DNA of 5,367 nt from contig JAGMDE010000115.1 in assembly GCA_023128855.1 (NCBI GenBank), forward strand, positions 1 through 5,367. Reading direction: 5' to 3'. Position 1 is the first letter of the stretch. Each line of letters starts with the position of its first letter. The notes under the pieces were generated by a model. It searched no databases, was not told where the DNA came from, and worked only from the letters and a program-made list of their open reading frames with translations. The position numbers and the translations under genes were made by a program. Shown here piece after piece: positions 4,710 through 5,367 of the stretch. Source of the stretch: Thermoplasmatales archaeon. Its GTDB lineage: Archaea; Thermoplasmatota; E2; DHVEG-1.

Positions 4710-5117
4710 TTATTTCAGCCTGAAATGTAGTTGAGGTGTTTTTGGTTTTACCTTCTTTGTCTTTACCTTTCCTTCACATGCCAGCCAACCAAGAGCAATG
4801 TATGTATCTTTCTTTGGAACATCTGTTAACTTTGGGATATACGTTGCATCAATATCTCTGTATTTATAGAGAACATCCCATATCTTACCAGCATCTTCTC
4901 CGATTTTGTCAGTTAGGTTAGTCTCACCGAGTTTATAAGTCGTGCCATCTTTGCATATTTTGTTTTCTCGTGCCAGCCAGCCAATTGCAGCATAGAATTC
5001 ATCATCTTTTAACTTCGTTTTTTTCATTAAGTTCGTTTGTGTAAGAGAGCCATGAGAATTAAGCGTCTCCCATATTTTTCCTGCGTTACAACCAAAATCT
5101 TCTATCTTGTTTATCAT
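4710..5117 (-). CDS. Tandem winged-helix (DUF2582-like) DNA-binding protein
   Basis: A 135-residue protein made of two copies of one winged-helix unit. Copy 1 (about 5-63) has NAGKIWETL (11-19), a helix-turn-helix region LTQTNLMKKTKLKDDEF, AIGWLARENKI (44-54) and a wing ending TYKL. Copy 2 (about 69-125) repeats this with DAGKIWDVL (75-83), VPKKDTYIALGWLACEGKV. The repeat period is about 64 residues. The AGKIW and A-hGWLAxExK signatures recall the DUF2582 winged-helix family, usually single-domain; no catalytic or ligand domain is seen. It is probably a transcription regulator or DNA-associated protein. ATG 5117 is chosen because GTGAGG lies 9 bases before it and a TATA box about 40 bases before it; GTG 5132 and ATG 5126 are also in frame. 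The basic tail (KTKKVKPKTPQ) may contact DNA. The broken membrane gene follows on the same strand. Confidence 0.82.
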   Translation of the reverse strand: MINKIEDFGCNAGKIWETLNSHGSLTQTNLMKKTKLKDDEFYAAIGWLARENKICKDGTTYKLGETNLTDKIGEDAGKIWDVLYKYRDIDATYIPKLTDVPKKDTYIALGWLACEGKVKTKKVKPKTPQLHFRLK

Positions 5118-5126
5118 ATAGCCCAT

Positions 5127-5132
5127 CCTCAC
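5127..5132 (-). promoter_or_regulatory. Shine-Dalgarno site that selects ATG 5117
   Basis: The minus strand reads GTGAGG here, 9 bases before ATG 5117. It overlaps the alternative GTG start and abuts the ATG at 5126, so neither of those starts can use it. Confidence 0.55.
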
Positions 5133-5143
5133 AACGGAGAATC

Positions 5144-5165
5144 AGTTCGTAGAACTTATATTTTT
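5144..5165 (-). promoter_or_regulatory. Winged-helix gene promoter: TATA box plus inverted repeat
   Basis: The minus strand reads AAAAATATAA (5165-5156), a good archaeal TATA box, with a predicted start of transcription near 5134 and a leader of about 17 bases carrying the GTGAGG site. Directly after the box is AGTTC-GTA-GAACT (5144-5156), a 5+5 inverted repeat between TATA and transcription start. Such a place suits an operator for a repressor, possibly the winged-helix protein itself. The box is well supported by position; the operator is a suggestion. Confidence 0.5.
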
Positions 5166-5367
5166 GGGTATTCACTTTCATCCACAGGAGTATCATCTGT
5201 ATATGGAGATGTTATTCGTCTGCATATTCAAATGTTAATCTTTGTCATAATGGTAAAAAGGAGTTCAAATCTTGTTTTGTCTGATGGATGTGAGGATGAT
5301 TAAAAAATGGAGATGCAAGTAATGTAACATCCTGAGATGAACAAAAAACTTATTTTTCAAGGGTTAA

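Noticed and set aside
5037..5303. Plus-strand 88-codon frame as one gene
   Set aside because: Its first third is antisense to the winged-helix N-terminus and its middle covers that gene's promoter; only the pilin-like segment at 5187-5261 was kept as a weak observation.
5337..5367. ATG at 5337 opening MNKKLIFQGL to the window edge
   Set aside because: Only ten codons are visible and no Shine-Dalgarno is present; it could be a gene start but cannot be supported here.
1..5367. CRISPR arrays, insertion sequences, integrase or attachment sites
   Set aside because: No regularly spaced repeats, transposase-like frames or duplicated tRNA 3' end were seen; the tRNA-Asn 3' end is not repeated elsewhere in the window.

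Overview
The window looks like a low-GC archaeal chromosome segment. The markers are an SRP54 GTPase, an archaeal aIF1A / RIO1 kinase / KH (Dim2-type) translation-and-ribosome-assembly cluster, an intron-containing tRNA-Asn with an archaeal bulge-helix-bulge signal, TATA-type promoters, and a mixture of leaderless starts with GAGG/GGTGAT-type Shine-Dalgarno starts. A euryarchaeal, possibly Thermoplasmatota-like, origin is my best guess, but this is inference. No DNA topoisomerase VI genes follow the KH gene, although they often do in other Euryarchaeota.

Layout. Positions 1-656 (minus) hold the first half of SRP54, with its own TATA box in the gap behind a two-CBS-domain protein (713-1240, minus). 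A 230-base divergent spacer leads to a broken plus-strand metzincin-like metalloprotease (about 1471-1928, perhaps from 1387). It shows a 2-base frameshift in a TA repeat and has lost the third zinc-ligand position. Next comes an intact HD-superfamily protein (1981-2535) in which the usual metal-binding residues are replaced one after another. Then follows a tightly packed plus-strand operon of aIF1A (2570-2911), RIO1 kinase (2901-3680) and Dim2-like KH protein (3686-4228), ending in a T-rich stretch that probably also serves as the TATA box for tRNA-Asn(GUU) (4279-4374, with a 23-nt intron).

The right end is a minus-strand accessory cluster. It contains a duplicated DUF2582-like winged-helix protein (4710-5117) with a TATA box and an inverted repeat in its promoter, a decayed small protein with a charged helix and one membrane segment (4499-4699, broken by TGA), and a possible 23-residue Lys/Arg-rich miniprotein (4416-4487). 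The last 250 bases carry only the winged-helix promoter and a weak pilin-like reading-frame fragment.

Functionally, the core genes serve membrane targeting of nascent proteins (SRP54), translation initiation (aIF1A), and small-subunit rRNA maturation (RIO1 and Dim2), with tRNA-Asn beside them. The most unusual items are the HD protein with lost ligands, the two decaying genes, and the miniprotein cluster.
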